From DATCHW01 sp963806045 (GTDB taxonomy: Bacteria > Bacteroidota > Ignavibacteria > Tepidaquicellales > Tepidaquicellaceae), in contig CAWDWP010000004.1 in NCBI GenBank assembly GCA_963806045.1, forward strand, positions 1 to 64,000: a stretch of 64,000 bases of DNA, read 5' to 3'. The position numbers were made by a program, and so were the translations under genes. Positions 8,338 to 17,659 of this stretch are shown here, in pieces. The first letter of the stretch is position 1. Each line of letters begins with the position of its first letter. The notes below the pieces were generated by a model, which saw nothing but the letters and a program-made list of their open reading frames with translations, ran no database searches and had not been told where the DNA came from.

Positions 8338-10575
8338 ATGAAAATTTTAAGATTATTAAGGAAACGAGATAATTTTGATTTAAAGACCGATATTTATGTC
8401 AAAATCTTAATCGGAGTAATTACTGTAATAGTTACAATTCTTTTCCTTCCTAATTATGAAAACACAACAATAGAATCAGAGGTTGGCACTATCTGGTCTC
8501 ACGAAGATTTAATCGCTGCATTTTCATTTCCGATTTATAAAGACGACCAGGAATATGAGAATGAAAAGAAAGAGGCAATGAAAATCATCTCTCCTGTATT
8601 TTATGAATTACGGGCTAAAGAAGATAATATAACTGATAGCGTTAACGAATATTTCAATTTACTGGATGAAGTGCTAAGTAAAGCAGCTACTCTGGAAAAA
8701 AACAGGGAAGGAGGAATTAATTCAGATAAACTAAATAGCATAAAAGAAAATCTTGGACTTGAAATCGCTGATGAGCATTGGCAAAAGCTATTCCAGTATT
8801 ACAAAGGTGAATTAAAAGATATCAGTATTAGTTATCCCAACCTGAAATCGGTACTGAGAAAAATGATAATTTCTTATTCTGCTAAATCTATCATTAATGT
8901 TAATAAATCTACAATACCCGTCAAAATTATTTCTGTAAAACGGAACAAGGAAAAAATGATGGATTCGGAACCACTCGATAAAGTTCTGGATAAAAATGAA
9001 GTGTCCGGTCTAATCAGGGAAAAGATTAACTCACAGATTCAGAATGAAACTCTAAAAGGTATATTCTATTCAATAGCAGACAAGTTTATAAAAGAAAATC
9101 TCATATATGACAAGTCATTAACAGACCTCGAAATTCAGAATAAAATTGAACAGATTCCGAAAACAACCGGAATTGTAAAAGAAAATGAAAGAATAATAAG
9201 TAAACATGACCCGATAACAAAAATATCAAAACAAAAGCTCGATTCTTATAAAAAAGTCCGTCTCGAAAAAATCGGAATGCAGGATTATTTTGTCCAGTAC
9301 CTTGGCAAAGTCCTCATCGTTCTTGTCTTGCTCACATTATTAGTTATATTTCTGTTTTATATACGCAGCAGGGTTTTTCTTGATAATTCGAAACTTGCAT
9401 TAATATCTTCTTTGATTATCATTCTTACATTCTTTGCTTTCCTTAGTCTGAAGCTGGATATAAATGCACCTGTTGAGTTATTGATATTTGTTTCAGTGGC
9501 ATCAATTATGCTGACTATTTTATTTGATTCCAGACTGGCTTTTTATGTCACAGTCATGATTTCTCTTCTGGTTGCGGCAGTCAGGGGAGGTGATTTCACA
9601 ATACTTTTTTTCTCATTGTCAGGTTCAATTCTTGCGATTTTCAGTGTGCGGGATATTAAAAATCGCTCTCAGATTTTCCGTTCATTCTTTTTTATACTAA
9701 TCGGTTATACAGTTTCCATACTTGCAATAGGATTAGACAGAAATGAAGGATTCCAAAAAATACTTGTTAAATTAATTTATGGGGGTGTTAATTCGGTAAT
9801 GTCTCCAATAATGGCATACGGTTTACTGATATTTTATGAAAGATTATTTAAAATCACCACAGATTTAACACTGCTCGAGCTTGCTGATTTTAATCATCCT
9901 TTACTTAAAGAACTTTCGACTAAAGCACCCGGAACATTTCATCATAGCATAGTCATGGGTAGTATGTCGGAAGCTGCTGCCGAAGCTATCGGAGCAAACC
10001 GTGTTCTGGCAAGGGTAGGATGTTATTATCATGATATCGGGAAAATTGTAAGACCTGAGTATTATGTGGAAAATCAAATTGAAAGGATTAACCGGCATGA
10101 GGATTTAAATCCTAATATGAGCGCAAAGATTATAATTTCCCACGTTAAAGATGGTATTGAACTGGCGAAAAAATATAAACTGCCAAAGGAAATCATTGAT
10201 TTTATCCCAATGCATCATGGCACTACAACAGTATCTTATTTTTATAATAAAGCTAAGACCACTACAGATGAAAAAAAGGAAGATGTTAAGGAACATACTT
10301 ATATGTACAACGGCCCCAAACCTCAAAGTAAAGAAACAGCCATAGTAATGCTTGCAGACACAATCGAAGCATCAGCCCGTGCTATAGAAGATTCCACGCC
10401 TAAAAAACTTGAAGATCAAATTGATGAAATAATCACAAGAAGATTTATGGAAGGTCAGCTTGATGAATGTGACCTCACTTTAAAAGATTTAACTCTCATA
10501 AAGAAAAGTTTTCTGAATATCTTAGTTGGTATTCACCATCAGCGAATAAAATATCCGGAATACAATAAGGATTAG
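8338..10575 (+). CDS. 7TM-HD family phosphodiesterase (PgpH-like, putative c-di-AMP hydrolase)
   Basis: A 745-residue membrane protein with the layout of the PgpH/7TMR-HD family. It has an N-terminal transmembrane helix (about 23-42), a large extracytoplasmic 7TMR-HDED domain (about 50-315), a block of about seven transmembrane helices (about 320-515), and a cytoplasmic HD domain whose metal-binding His-Asp lies at about residues 565-566 (YYHDIGK), followed by MHHGTTT. PgpH enzymes hydrolyse cyclic di-AMP. Activity on c-di-AMP is inferred from the family; no cyclase is in the window. The next gene is an Xer recombinase 59 bp downstream. Confidence 0.88.
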   Translation: MKILRLLRKRDNFDLKTDIYVKILIGVITVIVTILFLPNYENTTIESEVGTIWSHEDLIAAFSFPIYKDDQEYENEKKEAMKIISPVFYELRAKEDNITDSVNEYFNLLDEVLSKAATLEKNREGGINSDKLNSIKENLGLEIADEHWQKLFQYYKGELKDISISYPNLKSVLRKMIISYSAKSIINVNKSTIPVKIISVKRNKEKMMDSEPLDKVLDKNEVSGLIREKINSQIQNETLKGIFYSIADKFIKENLIYDKSLTDLEIQNKIEQIPKTTGIVKENERIISKHDPITKISKQKLDSYKKVRLEKIGMQDYFVQYLGKVLIVLVLLTLLVIFLFYIRSRVFLDNSKLALISSLIIILTFFAFLSLKLDINAPVELLIFVSVASIMLTILFDSRLAFYVTVMISLLVAAVRGGDFTILFFSLSGSILAIFSVRDIKNRSQIFRSFFFILIGYTVSILAIGLDRNEGFQKILVKLIYGGVNSVMSPIMAYGLLIFYERLFKITTDLTLLELADFNHPLLKELSTKAPGTFHHSIVMGSMSEAAAEAIGANRVLARVGCYYHDIGKIVRPEYYVENQIERINRHEDLNPNMSAKIIISHVKDGIELAKKYKLPKEIIDFIPMHHGTTTVSYFYNKAKTTTDEKKEDVKEHTYMYNGPKPQSKETAIVMLADTIEASARAIEDSTPKKLEDQIDEIITRRFMEGQLDECDLTLKDLTLIKKSFLNILVGIHHQRIKYPEYNKD

Positions 10576-10634
10576 TTATGCAGAAGATAAGTATTGTTTT
10601 TTCATCATTCTGAGATTTGCCTGGATTCAAAATT

Positions 10635-11549
10635 ATGGATAATAATTATTACAAAAAACTTTTCGTTAATTTTCTTAGAACTGAGAAATCCCTTTCTGAA
10701 AACTCTGTACAATCTTACTTGCTTGACCTTAAAAAGTTTTTTGATTTTTTAGAATCCCGGAAAAATAACTTTAACCTGCTTAAGGTGGATGAAAAAATTG
10801 TAATTGATTTTCTGAGTTTTATGAGAAATTCACGAAATAAAAAAGGTGAATATTTTAAGGATAAATCAGTTAACAGGTTTGTATCTTCTCTCAGAACTTT
10901 TTTCAAATTTCTACAAAGCGAAAATATTATAAATGATAATCCAATGGAGTTTATAGATACTCCAAAATTCAAACGTGACCTGCCTTCAGTTCTCACGATT
11001 CAGGAGATAGATAAAATATTTTCTATGGTTGATATTGATAATCCGCTCGGCTTAAGGGACAGAGCCATACTTGAAACACTCTATGCATGCGGCTTGCGTG
11101 TTAGTGAACTGATTAATATAGAAATCAATGACCTTTATCTTCAGGAAGGTTATATTCGTGTATTAGGAAAAGGTTCTAAGGAAAGGATAGTTCCAATAGG
11201 AAATTCAGCATCTGATTTTATAGCAAAATATATTAAGGAATCCAGAATTAAAGTTAAGAATATTAATACCGGAAACAATTTGTTCCTGAATTTCCGGGGC
11301 GGAAAGCTTTCCAGAATGGGAATCTGGGATATTGTTAGCAAATACTGTCGCATGGCAAAAATAGAAAAAGAAATTCATCCGCACACACTTCGTCATTCAT
11401 TCGCAACTCACTTATTAGAAGGAGGTGCAGATATCCGGGCAATACAGGAGATGCTCGGTCATTCCGATATTTCAACAACTCAGATATATACACACATAGA
11501 TAAAGAATACCTTATTGAAGTCCACAAAACTTTTCATCCGAGAGCATAA
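10635..11549 (+). CDS. Tyrosine recombinase XerC/XerD
   Basis: A tyrosine site-specific recombinase of 304 residues from the chosen ATG. A TTG 18 bp upstream is in frame, but the ATG start (DNNYYKKLF) fits the family N terminus better. The N-terminal SAM-like DNA-binding domain (about 1-90) is followed by the catalytic domain with CGLRVSEL (first Arg), the Lys-containing GKGSKER loop, HTLRHSFATH (His-x-x-Arg), LGHSDISTT (His) and the tyrosine in QIYTH. Length and motifs are those of XerC/D, which resolves chromosome dimers at dif. No dif-like site was identified in the window. XerC and XerD cannot be told apart here. Confidence 0.93.
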   Translation: MDNNYYKKLFVNFLRTEKSLSENSVQSYLLDLKKFFDFLESRKNNFNLLKVDEKIVIDFLSFMRNSRNKKGEYFKDKSVNRFVSSLRTFFKFLQSENIINDNPMEFIDTPKFKRDLPSVLTIQEIDKIFSMVDIDNPLGLRDRAILETLYACGLRVSELINIEINDLYLQEGYIRVLGKGSKERIVPIGNSASDFIAKYIKESRIKVKNINTGNNLFLNFRGGKLSRMGIWDIVSKYCRMAKIEKEIHPHTLRHSFATHLLEGGADIRAIQEMLGHSDISTTQIYTHIDKEYLIEVHKTFHPRA

Positions 11550-11572
11550 AAAAAATTAATAATTAGTAATTA

Positions 11573-11650
11573 ACCCTGAAGGGGTGGAATTATTGTAGAA
11601 AGAAAAATTTCCCCCTCCGATTTTATCCCGAAGGGATGACACAAAGAATA
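11573..11650. repeat. CCCGAAGGG-type repeat, copy 1
   Basis: CCCTGAAGGGG, then TGGAATTATTGTAG, a C-rich tract, and ATCCCGAAGGGATG. Copy 2 at 12558-12631 has the same order and orientation with only scattered differences. Each copy holds two short CCC-GAA-GGG palindromes about 50 bp apart. The two copies flank the putative toxin-antitoxin pair. Confidence 0.75.
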
Positions 11651-11651
11651 A

Positions 11652-12038
11652 TTATCTTTTTTTATTGATACCGTCAGATACCTTAAGATAAGAACGTTTA
11701 TTTTCTTGAAACTTTTTATATTGTTGGGATTTGTGAGTAAATGGGTTCGTTTCTATATAAAACTTAACTTTAAAAATTCTTTGTAATCGAGCTAACAATT
11801 TCAAATTAATTAATTTATCACCACTAAATAGTTGAGTTATATAACTTTTAGATGTTTTTAATTCCCTTGCAAGCTGTGCTTTAGTCATATTATATCCTTT
11901 CATAAGTTCTTCGATCTTATCAGTTATATTGAGACTAATAACGGAAGTTTCAAAATCCAGTTTATCTTCATCATTTTTAAACTCGATTAAAGATTTTAAA
12001 TTATTCTTTATTTTTTTAATATTATTTCTAGAATTCAT
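11652..12038 (-). CDS. XRE-family HTH protein, putative antitoxin
   Basis: A 128-residue protein with a clear helix-turn-helix of the Cro/C1 type in the middle (about residues 48-85: MTKAQLARELKTSKSYITQL then LARLQRIFKV). The basic tail is probably disordered. Its start overlaps the end of the upstream 133-residue gene by 11 bp, the arrangement typical of HigBA-type modules in which the toxin gene comes first. In that model this protein would neutralise the toxin and repress the operon. The antitoxin role is inferred from layout; the DNA-binding domain is seen directly. Confidence 0.7.
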   Translation of the reverse strand: MNSRNNIKKIKNNLKSLIEFKNDEDKLDFETSVISLNITDKIEELMKGYNMTKAQLARELKTSKSYITQLFSGDKLINLKLLARLQRIFKVKFYIETNPFTHKSQQYKKFQENKRSYLKVSDGINKKR

Positions 12039-12429
12039 ATTCGTAGCCGGATATAGTTTCTAATAATGTTTTTGTCTTTATTGAAATCTTCTGAGATTTT
12101 TTCATTAATGCAGTAATCATCACGATTTTTTTGCCGTCCTTAAATATTTCTTTACAATAAATTCTTTCATTAGTACCCTCCTTGAACTTCATTGCTGTTA
12201 TATTCTTAACTTTTCCGGATATTTTCTCGTGAGAGTACAAATCATTTTTATATTTACCTGAAAGAACATAATGAAGAATCATCCTGAATTTTTTCGATCT
12301 TATCAATATTATTTCAGTGATTATTGAAACATTTTCAATATCTATAAATAAACTGACTTTTGAATTTCTATATTCAGGGTAATGATTTAAGAAATCATCT
12401 AAAGGAAATTTTATACATCTTCTATTCAT
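12028..12429 (-). CDS. Putative HigB/RelE-like toxin partner of the XRE protein
   Basis: A 133-residue protein without an unambiguous family signature. The C-terminal half (RIYCKEIFKDGKKIVMITAL then MKKSQKISIKTK) resembles the core strands and lysine-rich helix of HigB/RelE-type mRNA interferases, which carry a KK-x-Q-K motif at the equivalent place. The N-terminal half is longer and less typical. Tight 11-bp overlap with an XRE regulator and flanking repeats support a mobile toxin-antitoxin unit. It could instead be an unrelated small protein co-regulated with the HTH gene. Confidence 0.5.
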   Translation of the reverse strand: MNRRCIKFPLDDFLNHYPEYRNSKVSLFIDIENVSIITEIILIRSKKFRMILHYVLSGKYKNDLYSHEKISGKVKNITAMKFKEGTNERIYCKEIFKDGKKIVMITALMKKSQKISIKTKTLLETISGYEYEF

Positions 12430-12557
12430 ATAAAGTTAAGCAATAGGTTAACTATAGTCAAGATACATTTTTTAATTAAATTACTGTTTTACATTTAATG
12501 TTATTGAATTTAATTTTTTCTGGAAGAAGATTAAATAGAAAACTAAAGCAAGATGAA

Positions 12558-12631
12558 AATCCCGAAGGGTGGAATTATTGTAGCAAGGAAGATTTCCCCT
12601 CCTCTTTGAATCCCGAAGGGATGGAACAATA
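12558..12631. repeat. CCCGAAGGG-type repeat, copy 2
   Basis: ATCCCGAAGGG, TGGAATTATTGTAGCAAGG, a CCCC-rich tract, then ATCCCGAAGGGATGGAACAA. It aligns end to end with 11573-11650 in the same orientation. Confidence 0.75.
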
Positions 12632-12644
12632 AATAAATAATAGA

Positions 12645-12681
12645 AATAAAAAAACCTGCCCTACGTTTCAAAGGACAGGTT
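12645..12681 (-). terminator. Terminator for the first minus-strand propeller gene
   Basis: On the minus strand AACCTGTCCT pairs with AGGGCAGGTT (one mismatch) across a 9-nt loop, followed by a run of seven Ts. It lies about 90 bp beyond the stop of the propeller gene ending at 12769. Confidence 0.75.
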
Positions 12682-12714
12682 AATTAATAGTCTACCGTCA
12701 TTTATTGTTTCTTC

Positions 12715-12784
12715 AATCCCGATAAAAAACATATGGTACGAGTCGGGATTTCTGAAAAATGACTGTCGTCATTTTATCATCAAC
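12715..12784. repeat. 3'-end stem-loop segment, copy 1
   Basis: It contains AATCCCGA...TCGGGATT (8-bp stem) and AAAATGAC-TGTC-GTCATTTT, the latter overlapping the stop codon of the propeller gene at 12769. A near-identical segment recurs at 14992-15060, where it is not attached to an intact gene. Confidence 0.7.
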
Positions 12785-14832
12785 ATTTTTTTTGTCTCGT
12801 CGAAACCATCAGTTGTCAATCTATAAAAATAAATTCCGCTTGATAATTTTGAAGCATCGAATATTGCTTCGTATTTACCTGCGTTTTGAGTTTCGTTTAC
12901 GAGTGTTTCTACTTCACGACCTAACTCATCAAATATAATAAGTTTTACAAAACTATTTTTTGGCAAATCATAACTTATTCTCGTTGTCGGATTAAACGGA
13001 TTAGGGTAGTTTTGCCTGAGAAGATACTCCTTTGGCACTTCACCGGAAGTAATATGAACAGAGGTCATCTCCGACATTGGTCGTCTCCAGACACCGCCGA
13101 AATTAGCCCCTGCAAAGAGATTTGTGCCCGAGACCACAAAGGAAAAGATATGAGTACTCGTCAAATCGGTATTGACCGCAGTCCAGTTTGTGCCGTTATT
13201 GGTGGAAAGAAAGATGCCGCCTCCATCAGTCCCTGCAAAAAGACTCGTGCCCGAGACCACGAGGGCACGGATATAAATATTCGTCAAGCCGGAATTGACT
13301 GCAGTCCAGCTTGTGCCGTTGTTGGTGGAAAGAAAGGCGCCGCCGTCAGTCCCGGCGAAGAGATTCGTGCCCGAGACCGCAAGGGAACGAACATAAGTCA
13401 AACCGGTACTCGCCGCAGTCCAGTTTGTGCCGTTGTTGGTGGAAAGATAGACACCGTCCAAAGTCCCGGCGAAGAGATTCGTGCCCGAAACCGCAAGGGA
13501 AAGGACATAAGTCAAGCCGGTACCCGCCGCTGTCCAGCTTGTGCCGTTGTTGGTGGAAAGAAAGACGCCGCCATAAGTCCCGACAAAGAGATTCGTGCCC
13601 GAGACCGCAAAGGCACGGACACTATTATTCGTCAAGCCGTTACTCGCCGAAGTCCAGCTTGTGCCGTTGTTGGTGGAAAGATAGACCCCGTTGATGACAG
13701 TCCCGGCGAAAAGATTTGTGCCCAAGACCGAAAGTGCTGCGATATTAATATTCGTTATGCCGGTACTCACTGAAGTCCAGTTTGTGCCGTTGTTGGTGGA
13801 AAGACAGACCCCGCTGCCATAAGTCCCGGCGAAGAGATTCGTGCCCGAGACCGCAAGAGTATAGACATTACTATTCGTCAAGCCGGTACTCACCGCAGTC
13901 CAGCTTGAGCCGTTGTTGGTGGAAAGAAAGGCGCCGTCCAAAGTCCCGGCAAAAAGATTTGTACCCGGGACTACAAGGTCTCTGACAAAATTATTCGTCA
14001 CGCCGTTATTGACCGCATTCCAGTTTGTGCCGTTGTTGGTGGAAAGAAAGAGTCCGCCGCCCCAAGTCCCGGCAAAAAGATTTGTGCCGGAGACGGCAAG
14101 AGCCTTGACAGATAGATTCGTCACGCCGTTATTGATCGCAGTCCAGCTTGTGCCGTTATTGGTGGAAAGAAAGGCACCGCCACCAGAAGTTCCGGCAAAG
14201 AGATTCGTGCCCGAGACTGCAAGCTCCCAGATATAAGCATTCGGCAAGCCGGTATTGACCACAGTCCAGCTTGTGCCATTGTTGGTGGAAAGAAAGAGTC
14301 CACCGCCTTCAGTCCCGGCAAAGAGATTTGTGCCGCTTAAAACAAGAGAATACACATAAAGATTCGTCAAGCCGTTATTGACCTCAGTCCAGCTTGTGCC
14401 GTTGTTGGTGGAAAGATAGACTCCGCCGTATAAAGTACCTGCGAAGAGATTCGTGCCCGAGACTGCAAAAGCCTGAACACTATTATTCACGCCGTTATTG
14501 ACCTCAGTCCAGCTTGTGCCGTTGTTGGTCGAAAGGAAGACCCCGCCGCCAAAAGTCCCGGCAAAGAGATTGGTGCCCGAGAAGACTAGAGCCCAGACAT
14601 AAGTATTAGTCAAGCCGGTATTGACCGCAGTCCAGCTTGTACCGTTGTTGGTCGAAAGAAAGACTCCGCTGCCATCTGTCCCGGCAAAGAGTTTGGTTCC
14701 ATCGTTGCTGACAGTAAAACAATTTATGGGACCGCCGTATGGTCCATTGGTTTGGATCCATTGGGCATCGAGTGAGTTAATATGCAGCATCAAGAGTGCA
14801 CATGCGAGAAAAATTAAACGTAGTGTTTGCAT
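12769..14832 (-). CDS. Secreted double beta-propeller protein with T9SS sorting domain (FLSTNNGTSW subfamily)
   Basis: A 687-residue protein with a signal peptide (about residues 1-23, ending LDAQW) and fourteen repeats of about 40 residues built on GTNLFAGT-x-GGGVFLS, TNNGTSWTAV and NGLTN. The C-terminal type A sorting domain is about 85 residues (EYLLRQNYPNPFNPTTRI through SSGIYFYRL to KKMLMIK). Each repeat resembles a BNR/Asp-box propeller blade; fourteen suggests two seven-bladed propellers. The protein should cross the outer membrane by T9SS and be anchored or released at the surface. The ligand is unknown. The blade repeats are very uniform at DNA level and richer in G+C than the surroundings, which implies ongoing recombination among blades. 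Confidence 0.88.
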   Translation of the reverse strand: MQTLRLIFLACALLMLHINSLDAQWIQTNGPYGGPINCFTVSNDGTKLFAGTDGSGVFLSTNNGTSWTAVNTGLTNTYVWALVFSGTNLFAGTFGGGVFLSTNNGTSWTEVNNGVNNSVQAFAVSGTNLFAGTLYGGVYLSTNNGTSWTEVNNGLTNLYVYSLVLSGTNLFAGTEGGGLFLSTNNGTSWTVVNTGLPNAYIWELAVSGTNLFAGTSGGGAFLSTNNGTSWTAINNGVTNLSVKALAVSGTNLFAGTWGGGLFLSTNNGTNWNAVNNGVTNNFVRDLVVPGTNLFAGTLDGAFLSTNNGSSWTAVSTGLTNSNVYTLAVSGTNLFAGTYGSGVCLSTNNGTNWTSVSTGITNINIAALSVLGTNLFAGTVINGVYLSTNNGTSWTSASNGLTNNSVRAFAVSGTNLFVGTYGGVFLSTNNGTSWTAAGTGLTYVLSLAVSGTNLFAGTLDGVYLSTNNGTNWTAASTGLTYVRSLAVSGTNLFAGTDGGAFLSTNNGTSWTAVNSGLTNIYIRALVVSGTSLFAGTDGGGIFLSTNNGTNWTAVNTDLTSTHIFSFVVSGTNLFAGANFGGVWRRPMSEMTSVHITSGEVPKEYLLRQNYPNPFNPTTRISYDLPKNSFVKLIIFDELGREVETLVNETQNAGKYEAIFDASKLSSGIYFYRLTTDGFDETKKMLMIK

Positions 14833-14914
14833 TGTGTTTTATAATAAATTTTGTTGCTTTAAAATTCTCGCTTCCCGTTTTTGCGCGAAACGAGTTTGAC
14901 AATATTTCTTGAAA

Positions 14915-14971
14915 AATCCTCCTTCCCAAGAATTCCCTGCATGCTTTAGGCAGGAACCGGAAAGGAGGATT
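14915..14971. other. Long imperfect hairpin between the two minus-strand propeller genes
   Basis: AATCCTCCTT (14915-14924) pairs perfectly with AAGGAGGATT (14962-14971); inside it TTCC(C)TGC faces GCAGGAA. It lies in the upstream region of the 12769-14832 gene. No T run follows on either strand, so a terminator role is doubtful. Confidence 0.6.
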
Positions 14972-14991
14972 GATAATTATTTAGCAAAAAC

Positions 14992-15060
14992 CATTCCGAT
15001 AAAAAACATACGGAACGGGTCGGGATTTCTGAAAAATGACTGTCGTCATTTTATCATCAA
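14992..15060. repeat. 3'-end stem-loop segment, copy 2 (orphan gene end)
   Basis: It is nearly identical to 12715-12784, including the TTGATGATAAAATGA gene end on the minus strand and the following stem-loops, but no propeller reading frame leads into it. Immediately beside it the intact gene 15104-17204 has its own end, with hairpins at 15059-15083 (AATCCTCCA/TGGAGGATT) and 15091-15110 (TAAGTGAC/GTCACTTA). This is the trace of a recombined or deleted propeller copy. Confidence 0.7.
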
Positions 15061-15103
15061 TCCTCCAGAAAAAGTGGAGGATTTCTGATTTAAGTGACTG
15101 TCG

Positions 15104-17204
15104 TCACTTAATCATCAACATTTTTTTTGTTTCGTCGAAACCATCAGTTGTCAATCTATAAAAATATATTCCGCTTGATAGTTTTGAAGCATCGAATATT
15201 GCTTCGTATTTACCAGCGTTTTGAGTTTCGTTTACGAGTGTTTCTACTTCACGACCTAACTCATCAAATATAATAAGTTTTACAAAACTATTTTTTGGTA
15301 AATCATAACTTATTCTCGTTGTTGGATTAAACGGATTAGGGTAGTTCTGCCTGAGAAGAAACTCTTTTGGCACTTCACCGGATGTGATATGAACAGAGGT
15401 CATCTCCGACATTGGTCGTCTCCAGACGCCGCTGCCCCAGGTCCCGGCGATAAGATTCGTGCCAGAAACTGCCAAAGAAATGACATAATTATTAGTCAAA
15501 CCGGTAGTGACATTAGTCCAAAGTGTACCGTTGTTGGTGGTAAGAAAAACCCCAAGCCTTGTTCCGGCGAAGAGATTCGTACCCGAAACCGCAAAAGCAA
15601 AAACATTATTATTCGTTAAGCCGTTAATGACTGCCGTCCAGTTTGTTCCGTTGTTGGTAGAAAGAAAGACACCTCCGCTGGAAGTACCCGTAAAGAGGTT
15701 CGAGCCCAATACTGCAAAAGCCTGTATAGAAGTGCTCGTCAAGCCGTCATTAACCAATGTCCAGTTTGAACCGTTATTGGTGGAACGATATACTCCGCCC
15801 ATTGTCCCCGCAAAAATATTCGTGCCGAGAGACGTAAGTGCATAAACTATATTATCCGTCATTCCTGAATTAGCCACTGTCCAACTTGTGCCATTATTGG
15901 TGGACCGATAAACTCCGCCGCCGCCAAATGACCCTGCGAAGATGTTCGTGCCTGCGACGGTAAGAGCCTGAAAATATTTTGTTGTCAATCCCGTATTTAC
16001 CGAATCCCAGCTCGTGCCGTTATTGGTGGAAAGAAATATCCCGCCCGTAGTCCCCGCAAAGAGATTCGTACCGGAGACCGCAAGTGCATAAACCGTTCTT
16101 GTATTTACATTTGTTAAACCATTACTAACTGCAGTCCAGCTCGTGTTGTTGGTAGAAAGGAAAACACCTCCGCCCTGAGTACCTGCGAAAAGATTCGTGC
16201 CCGAAACTGCAAGGGCATAAGCATAAGTACTCGTCAAGCCGGAATTTACCTCTGCCCAGCTTGTGCCAGAGTTAGTGGATAGAAATGTCCCTCCGCTTTC
16301 AGTTCCTGCAAAAAGATTCGTTCCTGAGAAAGCAAGAGTCTGGACATTTGGATTAGTCATTCCGTTATTCACCGCATTCCAGTTTGAGCCATTATTGGTG
16401 GAAAGAAAAACACCTCCGGGAAAGGTACCGCTGATTCGGGTCCCTGCGAATATATTCGTGCCTGAGACTGCAAAGCCATAAATATAAGTAGCACCGGAAA
16501 ATCCTGAATTAACCGCAGTCCAGCTTGTGCCGTTGTTGGTGGATAGATAGACCCCGTCACCGTGAGTTCCGGCAAAAAGATTCGTTCCAGAGACTGCAAG
16601 GGCATAAACAGAATTAGTTATAAATGGAGTGCACGCAGTCCAGCTTGTACCGTTGTTTGTGGTAAGAAATACTCCTCCCAATGTAGCTGCGAAGAGATTT
16701 GTACCCGAGACAGCAAAACTATTAACAGTGATATTGGTTAATCCGTTATTGACCAGTGTCCAGCTAGTTCCGTTGTTCGTTGAAAGAAAAACACCGCCGC
16801 CATTGCCATAGGTACCCGGCGAAGATATTGGTGCCGGAAATTGCCAGAGCAAAAACAAAGGGACTCACTATTCCGGAAGTGGCTGACGTCCAGCTTGTAC
16901 CGTTGTTTGTGGAAAGAAAAACGCCGCCGCCAAAAGTCCCGGCGAATATATTCGTGCCCGAAATCAAAAGGGAACGAACATTAGTTGTGGTTAAGCCGTT
17001 ATTGACCGCAGTCCAGCTTGTACCATTGTTAGTAGAAAGAAATATACCGACATAAGTTCCTGCGTATATATTTGTGCCATTTGCGGCTAAGCATTGTACT
17101 GAACCTCCATAGGGTCCATTGGTTTGATTCCATTGGGCATTAAGAGCGCTCATTTGTAGAGTTAAAAGTGAAAAGGCGAGAAAAATTAATCGAAGTGTTT
17201 GCAT
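15104..17204 (-). CDS. Second FLSTNNGTSW-type double beta-propeller with T9SS domain (frameshifted)
   Basis: A paralogue of the neighbouring gene, about 699 residues once a single extra base is allowed for. The frame starting at 17204 (signal peptide of about 23 residues ending LNAQW) reads through two repeats to NIFAG; the other frame continues TYGNGGGVFLS. The shift lies in the CCC run at 16815-16817. There are again fourteen FAGT-type blade motifs. From VHITSGEVPKE to the end the sorting domain is almost identical to that of the 12769 gene, indicating gene conversion. The upstream 5' region has a short GTTCGC-CTTA-GCGAAC hairpin at 17257-17272. Surface location via T9SS is inferred. Confidence 0.85.
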
Positions 17205-17659
17205 TGAAATTACTCCTTACTTGTAGAATTGGTTATGTGGCAATTGCCGTAAACCGGTTCGCCTTAGCGAACTATATTAAGGTATATGATTTAAAAGCAA
17301 CAATCAAATCAATACACCCATAAAATTATAAGGATAGTTGCGAAGTCACAAGAAGAATTAACACGAAGATTTCAAGTCTTCTTTGTTGCAAGTTCATAAA
17401 CGATTTTGTTGGTGAAATGCATACTTATCTTTTGATATTTTCATTTTTAAAATTATTAACTAATGATATTTAAAGATTTAATTTATAATAAAAATTTTAT
17501 CTTTTTTATTATAGTTTAGTTATATAAATTTACTTTAACTAATTAGGAAAGTATCATGAGAGGTTTTTATTTACAGTCCATTAGTATTTATCCCCGTTTC
17601 GTTAATTATTATTTCATCATTCATAATTCAAAATTCCGGTTCACAATTAATGGAAGAAA
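17205..17659. other. AT-rich divergent intergenic region
   Basis: A 455-bp stretch between the minus- and plus-strand propeller genes. It holds a 6-bp stem hairpin at 17257-17272, an imperfect palindrome around GAAGATTTCAAGTCTTC (about 17370) and long A/T tracts. No reading frame of note, tRNA or recognised RNA is visible. Promoters for both propeller groups presumably lie here. Confidence 0.6.

Larger units (their letters stand above)
12430..12768. other. Intergenic region holding a repeat copy and a terminator
   Basis: This 339-bp gene-free stretch contains the likely promoter side of the toxin-antitoxin pair (AT-rich, 12430-12540), the second CCCGAAGGG repeat (12558-12631), a minus-strand terminator (12645-12681) and a stem-loop region (12715-12775) at the 3' end of the propeller gene. 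I see no further coding sequence. Confidence 0.7.

Noticed and set aside
13012..14236. Long plus-strand reading frames (up to 253 residues) with RRRDSCPRPQ- or VPLLVERK-like repeats
   Set aside because: They are antisense shadows of the repetitive minus-strand propeller gene; the minus strand has signal peptide, blades and sorting domain.
12769..17204. Regular 120-bp periodicity resembling a CRISPR or satellite array
   Set aside because: The period equals one protein blade, units lie in one reading frame, and there are no constant short repeats with unique spacers.
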